NCBI GenBank assembly: GCA_016234705.1
Contig: JACRAS010000198.1
Span: forward strand, 1 to 44,606
DNA length: 44,606 bases
Source: Betaproteobacteria bacterium
GTDB lineage: Bacteria > Pseudomonadota > Gammaproteobacteria > Burkholderiales > SG8-39
Reading direction: 5' to 3'
Shown here one piece after another: positions 35,886 through 44,606 of the stretch. A program made the translations under genes and the position numbers. The notes under the pieces were generated by a model. The model was not told the DNA's origin. It searched no databases and was given only the letters and a program-made list of their open reading frames with translations. Each line of letters starts with the position of its first letter. Position 1 is the stretch's first letter.

Positions 35886-36266
35886 CTAGCCGCCCCACGC
35901 CCTCGATTTGGAATCGTACTGATAAGGCTTGGACTTGAACAACACCTCCTGACAGGTGAGCGTATATTCCGCCCCGGTCGGCTTGTATGCGTAAGTCTGG
36001 CCGTTGGGACACTTGGCCAGCGCCGGGAGGTACTTGGGCACGAGTTTCTCCAGCGAATCAGGCAGGCTGCCGGTTTCGCGCTTGTAGCCCGACAGCGCAC
36101 CGACGATGGCGCCGCCGCGTCCTTCCACGATGCTCGCGTTCTGCTGTCCGCCGGTATAGAAATCCAATGCAACATAGGCGCAGACGAGTATCACGACCAG
36201 TACCACCATCGATATTACCCGCGCCGAACCGGCCGCGGATTTGAACGGTTTCAACTCTCGCATCAT
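35886..36266 (-). CDS. Small membrane-anchored protein, pseudopilin-like, function unknown
   Basis: The 126-aa protein has a short basic N-terminus, one strong hydrophobic helix (ISMVVLVVILVCAYVALDFY, residues 18-37) and an exported domain with YKRETGSLPDSLEKLVPKYL and two cysteines (AKCPNG, LTCQEV) that could form a disulfide. The layout, with a helix, short linker and the 'GSLPDSLEKLVPKYL' type motif, resembles minor type II secretion pseudopilins, but there is no clear prepilin peptidase site. ATG at 36263 directly follows GGGAGGCGATG and is an equally good start. It stands between tRNA-Val and recN on the same strand. Confidence 0.65.
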   Translation of the reverse strand: MMRELKPFKSAAGSARVISMVVLVVILVCAYVALDFYTGGQQNASIVEGRGGAIVGALSGYKRETGSLPDSLEKLVPKYLPALAKCPNGQTYAYKPTGAEYTLTCQEVLFKSKPYQYDSKSRAWGG

Positions 36267-36307
36267 CGCCTCCCCTGGATGTTGGAAATAGCCCGCTTTT
36301 TGCTAGC

Positions 36308-37969
36308 TTAGCGCATACTCAGCATTTCCGCAGCATGTTTGCGCGTGGTGGCGGTGATTTCGGTACCGCCGAGCATACGCGCCACCTCCTCGATCCGCGC
36401 TTTCTGGTCGAGCACCGAAACTATCGTCTTCACCCTGCCCTCGATGCCGAATTTGCTCACTGACCATTGCCGGTCGGCCTGGGCGGCCACCTGGGGCAGG
36501 TGCGTGACGCACAGCACCTGGCGCTCGCGCCCCAGGGTCTTCAGTTGGCGGCCGACGATCTCGGCCACGCCCCCGCCTATGCCGGCGTCCACCTCGTCGA
36601 AAATCAAAGTCGGGACCAGCGCCGCCTTGCTGGTGATGACCTGGATGGCGAGACCGATGCGCGACAATTCGCCGCCGGAAGCCACTTTGGCGAGCGCTCG
36701 CGCCTCGACCCCCGGATTGGCGGTGACCAGAAACTCCACCAGTTCGGTGCCGTGGACGCTGCCTTCGGGCGGATACGGATTCAGCGCCACCTCGAACTTG
36801 CCCCCTGCCATGGCGAGCTGTTGCATTGCCTGCGTGACCTCCTTGCCGAGCTTGGCGGCGGCCTTCTTCCTGCCGGCACTCAGCTTGACCGCCAGCTCGA
36901 AGTAGCCGGTGCGCGCCTGCTGCTCCTGCCTCACCAGGGCCTCCAGGTTGGAGGCGATCTCGAGCTCACCCAGGCGCGCTTGCAGTTGTCGCAGATGCTC
37001 CGGCAGGTCCTGCGGCGCAAGGCGGAACTTGCGCGCGCTGCCGTGGATCGCCTCCATGCGCGCCTCCACCGCGGCGAGCCGCTGCGGGTCCAGCTCGACG
37101 CGATCCGCGTAATGACGCAGCGCATAGACCGCCTCCTGCACCTGCGCCTCGCCCGAGCGGATGAGTTCTGCCGCCTCCCGCAGGCGCGCGTCATAGCCGA
37201 GCAGGGCCTCCAGCCGCGCGAGCGTGCCGGAGAGCAGCGGCAGGCAGGCGGCATCGGCCTCCGACAGGGTATCCAGCGCCGCCTGCACGCCCTCGATCAA
37301 GCCGGCCGCATGTGCCAGACGGGTGTGCTCAGCCTGCACCGCGTCCCATTCGTCCGGCTGCAGGGCCAACTGTTCGAGTTCGCGCGCTTGCCATTGCAGT
37401 TGCTCGCATTCGGCATTGCGCTCGGCCGCGTGCGTTTCGTACTCGGCGCGCGCCTGCGCCAGCTTCTGCCATTGCCGATAAGCCGCCGCGACCTCGGCCG
37501 CGAGCGGCGCCAGCCCGGCGTGCGCGTCCAGCAATGTGCGCTGTGCATCAGGCTTGAGCAGGGACTGGTGCGCATGCTGGCCATGAATGTCCAGCAACCA
37601 TTCGCCCGCCTCGCGCAGTTGGCTCTGCGTCGCGGGCCGGCCGTTGACGAAGGCGCGCGAACGCCCGTTCCTGTCGATCAGCCGGCGCAACAGCACCAGG
37701 CCGGGGTCGCCTTCGAGGTCGGCGTCGCGCAGCCATTCCACGAGTTCGGGCAGAGCTTGGAGATCGAATTCGGCGCTGATGTCGGCGCGCTCGCATCCCG
37801 CGCGCACCACACTCGCGTCGCCGCGCTCGCCCAAGGTCAAGGCGAGGGCATCGATGAGAATGGACTTGCCGGCGCCGGTTTCACCCGTGAGCACGGTGAA
37901 GCCCGGGTCGAATTCGAGTTCGAGCGAATCGACGATAGCGAAGTCGCGGATGCTGAGCGTCCGCAGCAT
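36308..37969 (-). CDS. recN: DNA repair protein RecN
   Basis: The 553-aa SMC-like ATPase has Walker A LTGETGAGKSILID (residues 27-40), a long coiled-coil middle (about 150-350), the signature SGGELSRIGLAIQ and Walker B TLIFDEVDAGIGG near the C-terminus. It acts early in double-strand break repair by tethering DNA. ATG at 37969 lies two bases after the nadK stop, so nadK and recN are cotranscribed, as in many betaproteobacteria. Confidence 0.97.
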   Translation of the reverse strand: MLRTLSIRDFAIVDSLELEFDPGFTVLTGETGAGKSILIDALALTLGERGDASVVRAGCERADISAEFDLQALPELVEWLRDADLEGDPGLVLLRRLIDRNGRSRAFVNGRPATQSQLREAGEWLLDIHGQHAHQSLLKPDAQRTLLDAHAGLAPLAAEVAAAYRQWQKLAQARAEYETHAAERNAECEQLQWQARELEQLALQPDEWDAVQAEHTRLAHAAGLIEGVQAALDTLSEADAACLPLLSGTLARLEALLGYDARLREAAELIRSGEAQVQEAVYALRHYADRVELDPQRLAAVEARMEAIHGSARKFRLAPQDLPEHLRQLQARLGELEIASNLEALVRQEQQARTGYFELAVKLSAGRKKAAAKLGKEVTQAMQQLAMAGGKFEVALNPYPPEGSVHGTELVEFLVTANPGVEARALAKVASGGELSRIGLAIQVITSKAALVPTLIFDEVDAGIGGGVAEIVGRQLKTLGRERQVLCVTHLPQVAAQADRQWSVSKFGIEGRVKTIVSVLDQKARIEEVARMLGGTEITATTRKHAAEMLSMR

Positions 37970-37971
37970 GT

Positions 37972-38844
37972 CTACATTTCGCTCCAGTGCAGCTTCTCGC
38001 GCAGCATGGCGTAGTAGCTGTAGCCAGGCGGATGCACAAAGCGGATGGAATGCGCTGCCCGGCGCACGATCACCTTGTCATCGACCGTCAGCTCGGAATG
38101 CGGCTGACCGTCGAAGTGCAGGCTTGCGCCGATGGCGCGCTGCTTGAGGGTAATCTCGATCACACACCGGTCGCTTACGGTAATCGGGCGATTGGACAGC
38201 GTATGCGGGCAGACCGGGACCAGCGCGATGCCGGGCACATTGGGCTGCAGGATAGGCCCGTTGGATGAAAGCGCATATGCGGTAGAGCCGGTAGGGGTGG
38301 CGACGATGATGCCGTCGGAGCGCAGATCGTAGACGAACTGGCCGTCGATATGGACCAGGAACTCGATCATGCGGCCGGTGGCGCCCTTGTTGACGACGAT
38401 GTCGTTGAGCGCCTGGGTGCGGAAAATCTCCTTTTCGCCGCGCAGCACACGGGCCTCGAGCATGGTGCGCTCTTCGATGGTGTACTGGCCGGAGAGCAGC
38501 AGTTCGATGGTTTCCCGCATGGGCGAGAACGCGATGTCGGTCATGAAGCCCAGCCGCCCCTGGTTGACGCCGACCAGGGGCACCCCGTGGGCGGCCAGGT
38601 GACGCGCGGCCGAGAGCATGCTACCGTCGCCCCCCAGCACCACCGCGAGCTCGGCCTGGGCGCCGATGGCGGCGTAATCGCCAATGGAAAAGCCATTCCT
38701 GCCGATATTGGCTGCGGTTTTTTCTTCGATCAGCACGGTGCAGCCGCGTTGCTGCAACAAGGCCGCCAAACCGAGGAGCGACTCGGCGATTTCGGCGGTA
38801 TTGTAGCGGCCGATCACGGCAACTGTTTTGAAGGCGGGTTGCAT
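37972..38844 (-). CDS. nadK: NAD kinase
   Basis: The 290-aa enzyme phosphorylates NAD to NADP. The signature LGGDGSMLSAAR (residues 70-81) with catalytic Asp73, the NDIVVNKG segment (about 147-154) and TPTGSTAYALSSNGPI (about 186) are complete. ATG at 38844 fits the family N-terminus (FKTVAVIGRYN); the longer frame to 38949 would overlap hrcA. It is divergent from hrcA with a 73-bp gap. Confidence 0.97.
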   Translation of the reverse strand: MQPAFKTVAVIGRYNTAEIAESLLGLAALLQQRGCTVLIEEKTAANIGRNGFSIGDYAAIGAQAELAVVLGGDGSMLSAARHLAAHGVPLVGVNQGRLGFMTDIAFSPMRETIELLLSGQYTIEERTMLEARVLRGEKEIFRTQALNDIVVNKGATGRMIEFLVHIDGQFVYDLRSDGIIVATPTGSTAYALSSNGPILQPNVPGIALVPVCPHTLSNRPITVSDRCVIEITLKQRAIGASLHFDGQPHSELTVDDKVIVRRAAHSIRFVHPPGYSYYAMLREKLHWSEM

Positions 38845-38917
38845 CACGTTGAAATTAAACCACATCGCCCCCATTTCGTGTTGATGAACACGCGGATATT
38901 TTGGGTAGAATACAAGC

Positions 38918-39937
38918 ATGCTTGACCGTCGCGCCAAGATCCTGCTCAAAACCCTGGTGGAGCGCTACATCAGCGAAGGCCAACCGGTGGGCTCGCGCGC
39001 GCTGTCGCGCTATTCCGGCCTGGACCTGTCGCCGGCGACCATCCGCAACATCATGTCGGACCTGGAGGAACTGGGCTTCATTTCCAGCCCTCACACCTCT
39101 GCCGGGCGCATACCCACGCCGCGCGGCTACCGTGTTTTCGTCGATACCCTGCTCACCATCAAGCCGCTGGAGCAGGTTGAACTGAGCCAGATCGAAGGCA
39201 ACCTGCATCCGGACAACCCGCAGCGCCTGATCGGTTCGGCCTCGCAACTGCTGTCGCAGCTTTCCCATTTTGCCGGTGTCGTCGCCTCGCCGCGGCGCAA
39301 GAGCGCCGCCTTTCGCCACATCGAATTCCTCTCCCTTTCGGAAAAGCGCATCCTGCTTATTCTCGTCACCCAGGACGGGAATGTGCAAAACCGGATCCTG
39401 TTTACCGAAAAGACTTATTCCCCGGCACAGCTCACCATGGCGGCGAACTTCCTCAACCAGAACTATGCGGGGCTTAGCTTCGACGACATCCGGGCGCGCG
39501 TGCAGCAGGAGTTGAAACAACTGCATCAGGACATGACCGCGCTGATGACGGCGGCGCTGGAGGCGGGCGACCAGGCCTTGAACGAGAACACCGAGAATTA
39601 CGTCATTTCGGGCGAAAAAAACCTGCTCGACTCGATCGACCTCGCCTCCAACATGGCGCGGCTGCGGGAATTGTTCGATCTGTTCGAGAAGAAAACCCTG
39701 TTCGTGCAGATCCTCGACATGAGCACGCGCGCGCAGGGCGTGCAGATTTTCATCGGCGGCGAATCCGGCGCCTCGCTGCTGGACGAGTGCAGCGTGGTCA
39801 CCGCGCCCTACACCGTGGACGGACAGATCGTCGGCACCGTGGGCGTGATCGGACCGACGCGCATGGCTTACGAACGCGTGATTCCCATCGTCGACATCAC
39901 GGCGAAGCTGCTCTCCAGCGCGCTTTCCAACAACTGA
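38918..39937 (+). CDS. hrcA: Heat-inducible transcription repressor HrcA
   Basis: The 339-aa repressor has an N-terminal winged helix ([40 protein letters not shown]) and the HrcA core ([20 protein letters not shown]). It binds CIRCE operators upstream of groE/dnaK-type operons and needs GroEL for activity. No CIRCE inverted repeat is visible in this window. Upstream, TTGATG (38881-38886) and TAGAAT (38906-38911) could form a promoter whose start would fall at the ATG, and there is no ribosome site, so the mRNA may be leaderless. Confidence 0.96.
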   Translation: MLDRRAKILLKTLVERYISEGQPVGSRALSRYSGLDLSPATIRNIMSDLEELGFISSPHTSAGRIPTPRGYRVFVDTLLTIKPLEQVELSQIEGNLHPDNPQRLIGSASQLLSQLSHFAGVVASPRRKSAAFRHIEFLSLSEKRILLILVTQDGNVQNRILFTEKTYSPAQLTMAANFLNQNYAGLSFDDIRARVQQELKQLHQDMTALMTAALEAGDQALNENTENYVISGEKNLLDSIDLASNMARLRELFDLFEKKTLFVQILDMSTRAQGVQIFIGGESGASLLDECSVVTAPYTVDGQIVGTVGVIGPTRMAYERVIPIVDITAKLLSSALSNN

Positions 39938-39956
39938 TCCCCCTGCGGCAAAGCCC

Positions 39957-41048
39957 ATGCCTTTCCTGGCCGAACCAGCCTATGCGCACGGCACGCCGGC
40001 GCGCACCGCGATCCTTCTGGTCAACCTGGGTACGCCGGAGGCACCGACCGCGGCGGCGGTGCGCCGCTATTTGAAGGAATTTCTTTCCGATCCGCGCGTG
40101 GTGGAAATCCCCAGGCCGCTGTGGTGGCTGATCCTGAACGGCATCATCCTCAATTTTCGGCCGGCCAAGTCGGCGGCGAAATACGCGCAGATCTGGTACC
40201 AGGACGGCTCGCCGCTCAAGCTGCATACCGAGCGCCAGGCAAAGCTCCTGCGCGAATACCTTGATGCGCTGGACCACTCGACGCTGGTTGTGGAGCACGC
40301 CATGCGCTATGGCGATCCTTCGATTGCCGCGGTATTGGCGCGCTTGAAGGATGCGCACTGCGAACGCATTCTCGTCCTGCCGCTTTACCCGCAATACGCT
40401 GCAAGCACCACAGCAAGCGCGTTTGACGCGGTATCCAATTTTTTCAGGCAGACGCGCAACATTCCCGAGCTGCGCCTGGTCAAACGTTTTCACGACCACC
40501 CGGCCTACATATCGGCGCTGGCGGAAGGCGTGCGCAAGCACTGGACCCAGCATGGCAAACCGGACCGTCTGCTGATGAGTTTTCACGGGCTGCCGCGCTA
40601 CACGCTGGAACGCGGCGATCCTTACCACTGCGAATGCCAGAAGACGGCGCGCCTACTGGCCGAGGCGCTGGCGCTGGCGCCGGAACAATACCAGCTTAGC
40701 TTCCAGTCGCGCTTCGGCCGCGCAGAATGGCTGCAGCCCTATAGCGCGGCCACGCTTGCGCAATGGGGCAGACAGGGCTTGCGCCGCGTCGACGTCGTAT
40801 GCCCCGGTTTCGTCGCCGACTGCCTGGAGACGCTGGAGGAAATCGGCATAGAGGGCAAGGCCGAGTTCCTCAAGGCAGGCGGCAAGGAATTCCACGCCAT
40901 CCCCTGCCTCAACGAAAGCGACGCCTGGATCCAGGCGCTGGCGCAGATCGTCCTGGAGCACTTGCACGGCTGGGACCGCGCCGACCCAAGCCCGGATGCA
41001 CTGAGACAATCGCGCCGGCGCGCGCTTGCCCTAGGCGCCCAACTCTAG
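39957..41048 (+). CDS. hemH: Ferrochelatase
   Basis: The 363-aa enzyme inserts ferrous iron into protoporphyrin IX, the last step of heme synthesis. Visible are [20 protein letters not shown] near the start, [12 protein letters not shown], the metal-binding His segment [20 protein letters not shown] and the C-terminal [17 protein letters not shown] with a conserved Glu. It follows hrcA by 19 bp. Placement between hrcA and grpE is the usual betaproteobacterial order. No strong ribosome site precedes the ATG. Confidence 0.96.
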   Translation: MPFLAEPAYAHGTPARTAILLVNLGTPEAPTAAAVRRYLKEFLSDPRVVEIPRPLWWLILNGIILNFRPAKSAAKYAQIWYQDGSPLKLHTERQAKLLREYLDALDHSTLVVEHAMRYGDPSIAAVLARLKDAHCERILVLPLYPQYAASTTASAFDAVSNFFRQTRNIPELRLVKRFHDHPAYISALAEGVRKHWTQHGKPDRLLMSFHGLPRYTLERGDPYHCECQKTARLLAEALALAPEQYQLSFQSRFGRAEWLQPYSAATLAQWGRQGLRRVDVVCPGFVADCLETLEEIGIEGKAEFLKAGGKEFHAIPCLNESDAWIQALAQIVLEHLHGWDRADPSPDALRQSRRRALALGAQL

Positions 41049-41167
41049 AATCCGCGTGGCATCCAGACGGATTCGAGCCTCGCGGGTCGTGGTGACCGGG
41101 TCGTGGTGACTGAGTGGTCCAGCACATGAGCGCGTCAACGAAGTTTGCTCAGCGCCGGGATTCCCCC

Positions 41168-41193
41168 CTTGAAATGCCCCGACTTGTCCCCAT
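41168..41193 (+). promoter_or_regulatory. Sigma-32 heat-shock promoter of grpE-dnaK-dnaJ
   Basis: CTTGAAA (41168-41174) and CCCCAT followed by CT (41188-41195), separated by 13 bases, match the RpoH consensus CTTGAAA-N11-16-CCCCATNT almost perfectly. A start near 41201 would give a leader of about 28 nt before the grpE ATG. Confidence 0.88.
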
Positions 41194-41228
41194 CTTTTTA
41201 ACGGTCATTAATAAAAGCAGAGATTTCG

Positions 41229-41789
41229 ATGGCGGATCAAGAACCTGACTGTTCCCAGGCTGCGCCCGGCCAAGACGCAGCCACGCCGGAGGGCGATACC
41301 GGTGCCGGGCTGAAAGCCGAAGCTGCGCCCAGCCTGGAAGAGCAGTTGCGACTAGCCGAGCAAAAGGCCCAGGAGCATCTGGAGTCTTGGCTCCGAGCAA
41401 AGGCCGAGACCGAGAACCTGCGCAAGCGCGCCCAGGCCGACATCGCCGGCGCGCACAAATATGCCGTGGAAAACCTGGCCGAAGCGCTGTTGCCGGTCCG
41501 CGACAGCCTGGAGGCCGCCCTGGCGATCGAAAATGTCACGCCGGAGAGCCTGAAGAGCGGAGTCGAGCTGACCTTGAGGCAACTCAGTGCCGTGTTCGAA
41601 AAAGCAAGCCTCAGGGAAATCAACCCGGTCGGCGAAAAGTTCGACCCGCACAGGCATCAGGCGATGACCGTGGTGCCCCGCGCGGGCGAGCCCAACCAGG
41701 TGGTGAACGTGATGCAGAAAGGCTACCTGCTGCACGAACGCGTCATCCGCCCGGCTCTGGTGACGGTTTCAAAGGCAATGGACGCTTGA
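41229..41789 (+). CDS. grpE: Nucleotide exchange factor GrpE
   Basis: The 186-aa co-chaperone has an acidic disordered N-terminus (1-35), a long coiled-coil helix (about 38-90, with [20 protein letters not shown]) and the C-terminal beta domain with the family signature near [15 protein letters not shown]. It releases ADP from DnaK. It lies 60 bp before dnaK, under the sigma-32 promoter. Confidence 0.97.
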   Translation: MADQEPDCSQAAPGQDAATPEGDTGAGLKAEAAPSLEEQLRLAEQKAQEHLESWLRAKAETENLRKRAQADIAGAHKYAVENLAEALLPVRDSLEAALAIENVTPESLKSGVELTLRQLSAVFEKASLREINPVGEKFDPHRHQAMTVVPRAGEPNQVVNVMQKGYLLHERVIRPALVTVSKAMDA

Positions 41790-41849
41790 AGCCCGGGGAT
41801 TCAACCCCACATTTCTGTCAAGCTCATTTCACTCATCGAGGAACACAAC

Positions 41850-43775
<1,926 letters not shown>

Positions 43776-43805
43776 GCGGCCGCGGAATTACGCCGATTGT
43801 TTTCG

Positions 43806-43836
43806 TCCCGTGGAGAGGCTCTGCCCCTCCGCGGGA
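43806..43836 (+). terminator. Hairpin in the dnaK-dnaJ intergenic region
   Basis: TCCCGTGGAG (43806-43815) pairs with CTCCGCGGGA (43827-43836), ten pairs with one G-T. Only TTTC follows, so it is more likely a partial terminator or mRNA-stabilising structure that lowers dnaJ relative to dnaK than a full terminator. Confidence 0.5.
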
Positions 43837-43921
43837 TTTCGCTTGCAAGCAAGCAAAGAACGGATGTTGAGAACATGCCTTATGCGCATGTCTCCGCGCT
43901 AATCCGCAGCTAAAGACGCAT

Positions 43922-44606
43922 ATGGCCAAAAGAGACTACTACGAGATTCTGGGCATCAATCGCGACGCGGAAGACGACGCGATCAAGAAAGCGTACCGCA
44001 AGCTCGCGATGAAGCACCATCCGGACCGTAATCCGGAGGACAAGGGCAAAGGCGCGGAGGACAAATTCAAGGAAGCGAAGGAAGCCTACGAGGTGCTCTC
44101 AGATGCCGACAAGCGCGCCGCCTACGACCGTTACGGCCATGCGGGCGTCGACCCGTCCGCGGCAGCCGGCGCCCACGGCGCCGGGTTCTCGAACTTCGCC
44201 GACGCCTTCGGCGATATCTTCGGCGACATCTTCGGCCAGGCGCGCGGCGGCCGCTCCAACGCCTACCGCGGCGCCGATCTGCGCTACAACCTCGAGATCT
44301 CGCTGGAGGCGGCGGCGCACGGCACCGAGACCAAGATCCGCATTCCCACCATGGATGCATGCGCCACCTGCCACGGCTCGGGGGCGAAGCCCGGCACCCA
44401 GCCCAAGACCTGCCCCACCTGCAACGGCCAGGGCCAGGTGCGCATGCAGCAGGGATTTTTCTCCATCCAGCAGGCCTGCCCAAAATGCCACGGCACCGGC
44501 AAGGTCATAGCCGACCCCTGCACCAGTTGCCAGGGCGCCGGACGCGTGAAGCAGCACAAGACGCTGTCGGTGAAGATTCCCGCCGGCGTGGACAACGACG
44601 ACCGCA
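43922..44606 (+). CDS. dnaJ: Chaperone DnaJ (Hsp40), 3' end beyond the window
   Basis: The open frame starts [20 protein letters not shown] and gives 228 codons to the window edge. J-domain residues 1-70 include HPD at 33-35, which stimulates the DnaK ATPase. A Gly/Phe-rich linker ([20 protein letters not shown]) follows. All four zinc-finger CxxCxGxG repeats are present: [24 protein letters not shown] and CTSCQGAG, so it is a class I DnaJ. The C-terminal client-binding domain (about 150 residues) is cut off by the end of the window. Confidence 0.98.
   Translation, partial: MAKRDYYEILGINRDAEDDAIKKAYRKLAMKHHPDRNPEDKGKGAEDKFKEAKEAYEVLSDADKRAAYDRYGHAGVDPSAAAGAHGAGFSNFADAFGDIFGDIFGQARGGRSNAYRGADLRYNLEISLEAAAHGTETKIRIPTMDACATCHGSGAKPGTQPKTCPTCNGQGQVRMQQGFFSIQQACPKCHGTGKVIADPCTSCQGAGRVKQHKTLSVKIPAGVDNDDR

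Overview
The window looks like a GC-rich betaproteobacterial chromosome, probably from an uncultured or metagenome-assembled Burkholderiales, Rhodocyclales or Nitrosomonadales relative. The evidence is conserved gene order: thrS-infC-rpmI-rplT-pheS-pheT-ihfA-merR followed by tRNA-Pro; nadK-recN divergent from hrcA; hemH; grpE-dnaK-dnaJ; and a DUF934-cysH-cysD-cysN sulfate assimilation operon. The first ~380 bases are foreign. They encode an AT-richer zinc metallopeptidase fragment joined directly to a truncated alpha-hydroxy-acid dehydrogenase gene, which suggests a chimeric contig end or an illegitimate recombination.

Layout. 1-5 kb: peptidase/lldD junction, a secreted SYLF-domain protein, a candidate small RNA with a CCUCC-repeat loop, bacteriohemerythrin, a RIO1-type kinase, a PPOX-class flavin protein, ubiX, and a decayed Bug-type solute-binding protein gene. 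5-12.7 kb (minus strand): two sulfur operons in series, sbp-cysT-cysW-cysA (uptake) and DUF934-cysH-cysD-cysN (APS formation and reduction), each preceded by the same 83-bp repeat. 12.7-13.3 kb: a gene remnant and tRNA-Pro. 13.3-20.7 kb (minus): the translation operon, including an infC with the rare start codon ATC and terminator-like hairpins about 20 nt upstream of both thrS and pheS. 20.9-32.5 kb: an anaerobic-metabolism block. frdABCD (minus) is divergent from a plus-strand operon encoding a fused NfnA/NfnB-like flavoprotein, a rubrerythrin-like protein, pyruvate:ferredoxin oxidoreductase and a dihydroorotate dehydrogenase-like protein. The ~590-bp divergent region carries two FNR-type boxes. 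32.6-35.5 kb (minus): a DctPQM TRAP transporter. 35.7-38.9 kb: tRNA-Val, a small membrane protein, recN and nadK. 38.9-44.6 kb (plus): hrcA, hemH, and grpE-dnaK-dnaJ with a sigma-32-type promoter; dnaJ runs off the end.

How the genes could work together. PFOR would turn pyruvate into acetyl-CoA and reduced ferredoxin. The fused Nfn-like protein could exchange those electrons with NAD(P)H, the DHOD-like protein is a further flavin partner, the rubrerythrin could protect the oxygen-sensitive iron-sulfur enzymes, and FrdABCD would use fumarate as terminal acceptor. Shared FNR-type boxes suggest that this block is induced without oxygen. This functional picture is inferred from protein families and gene context.
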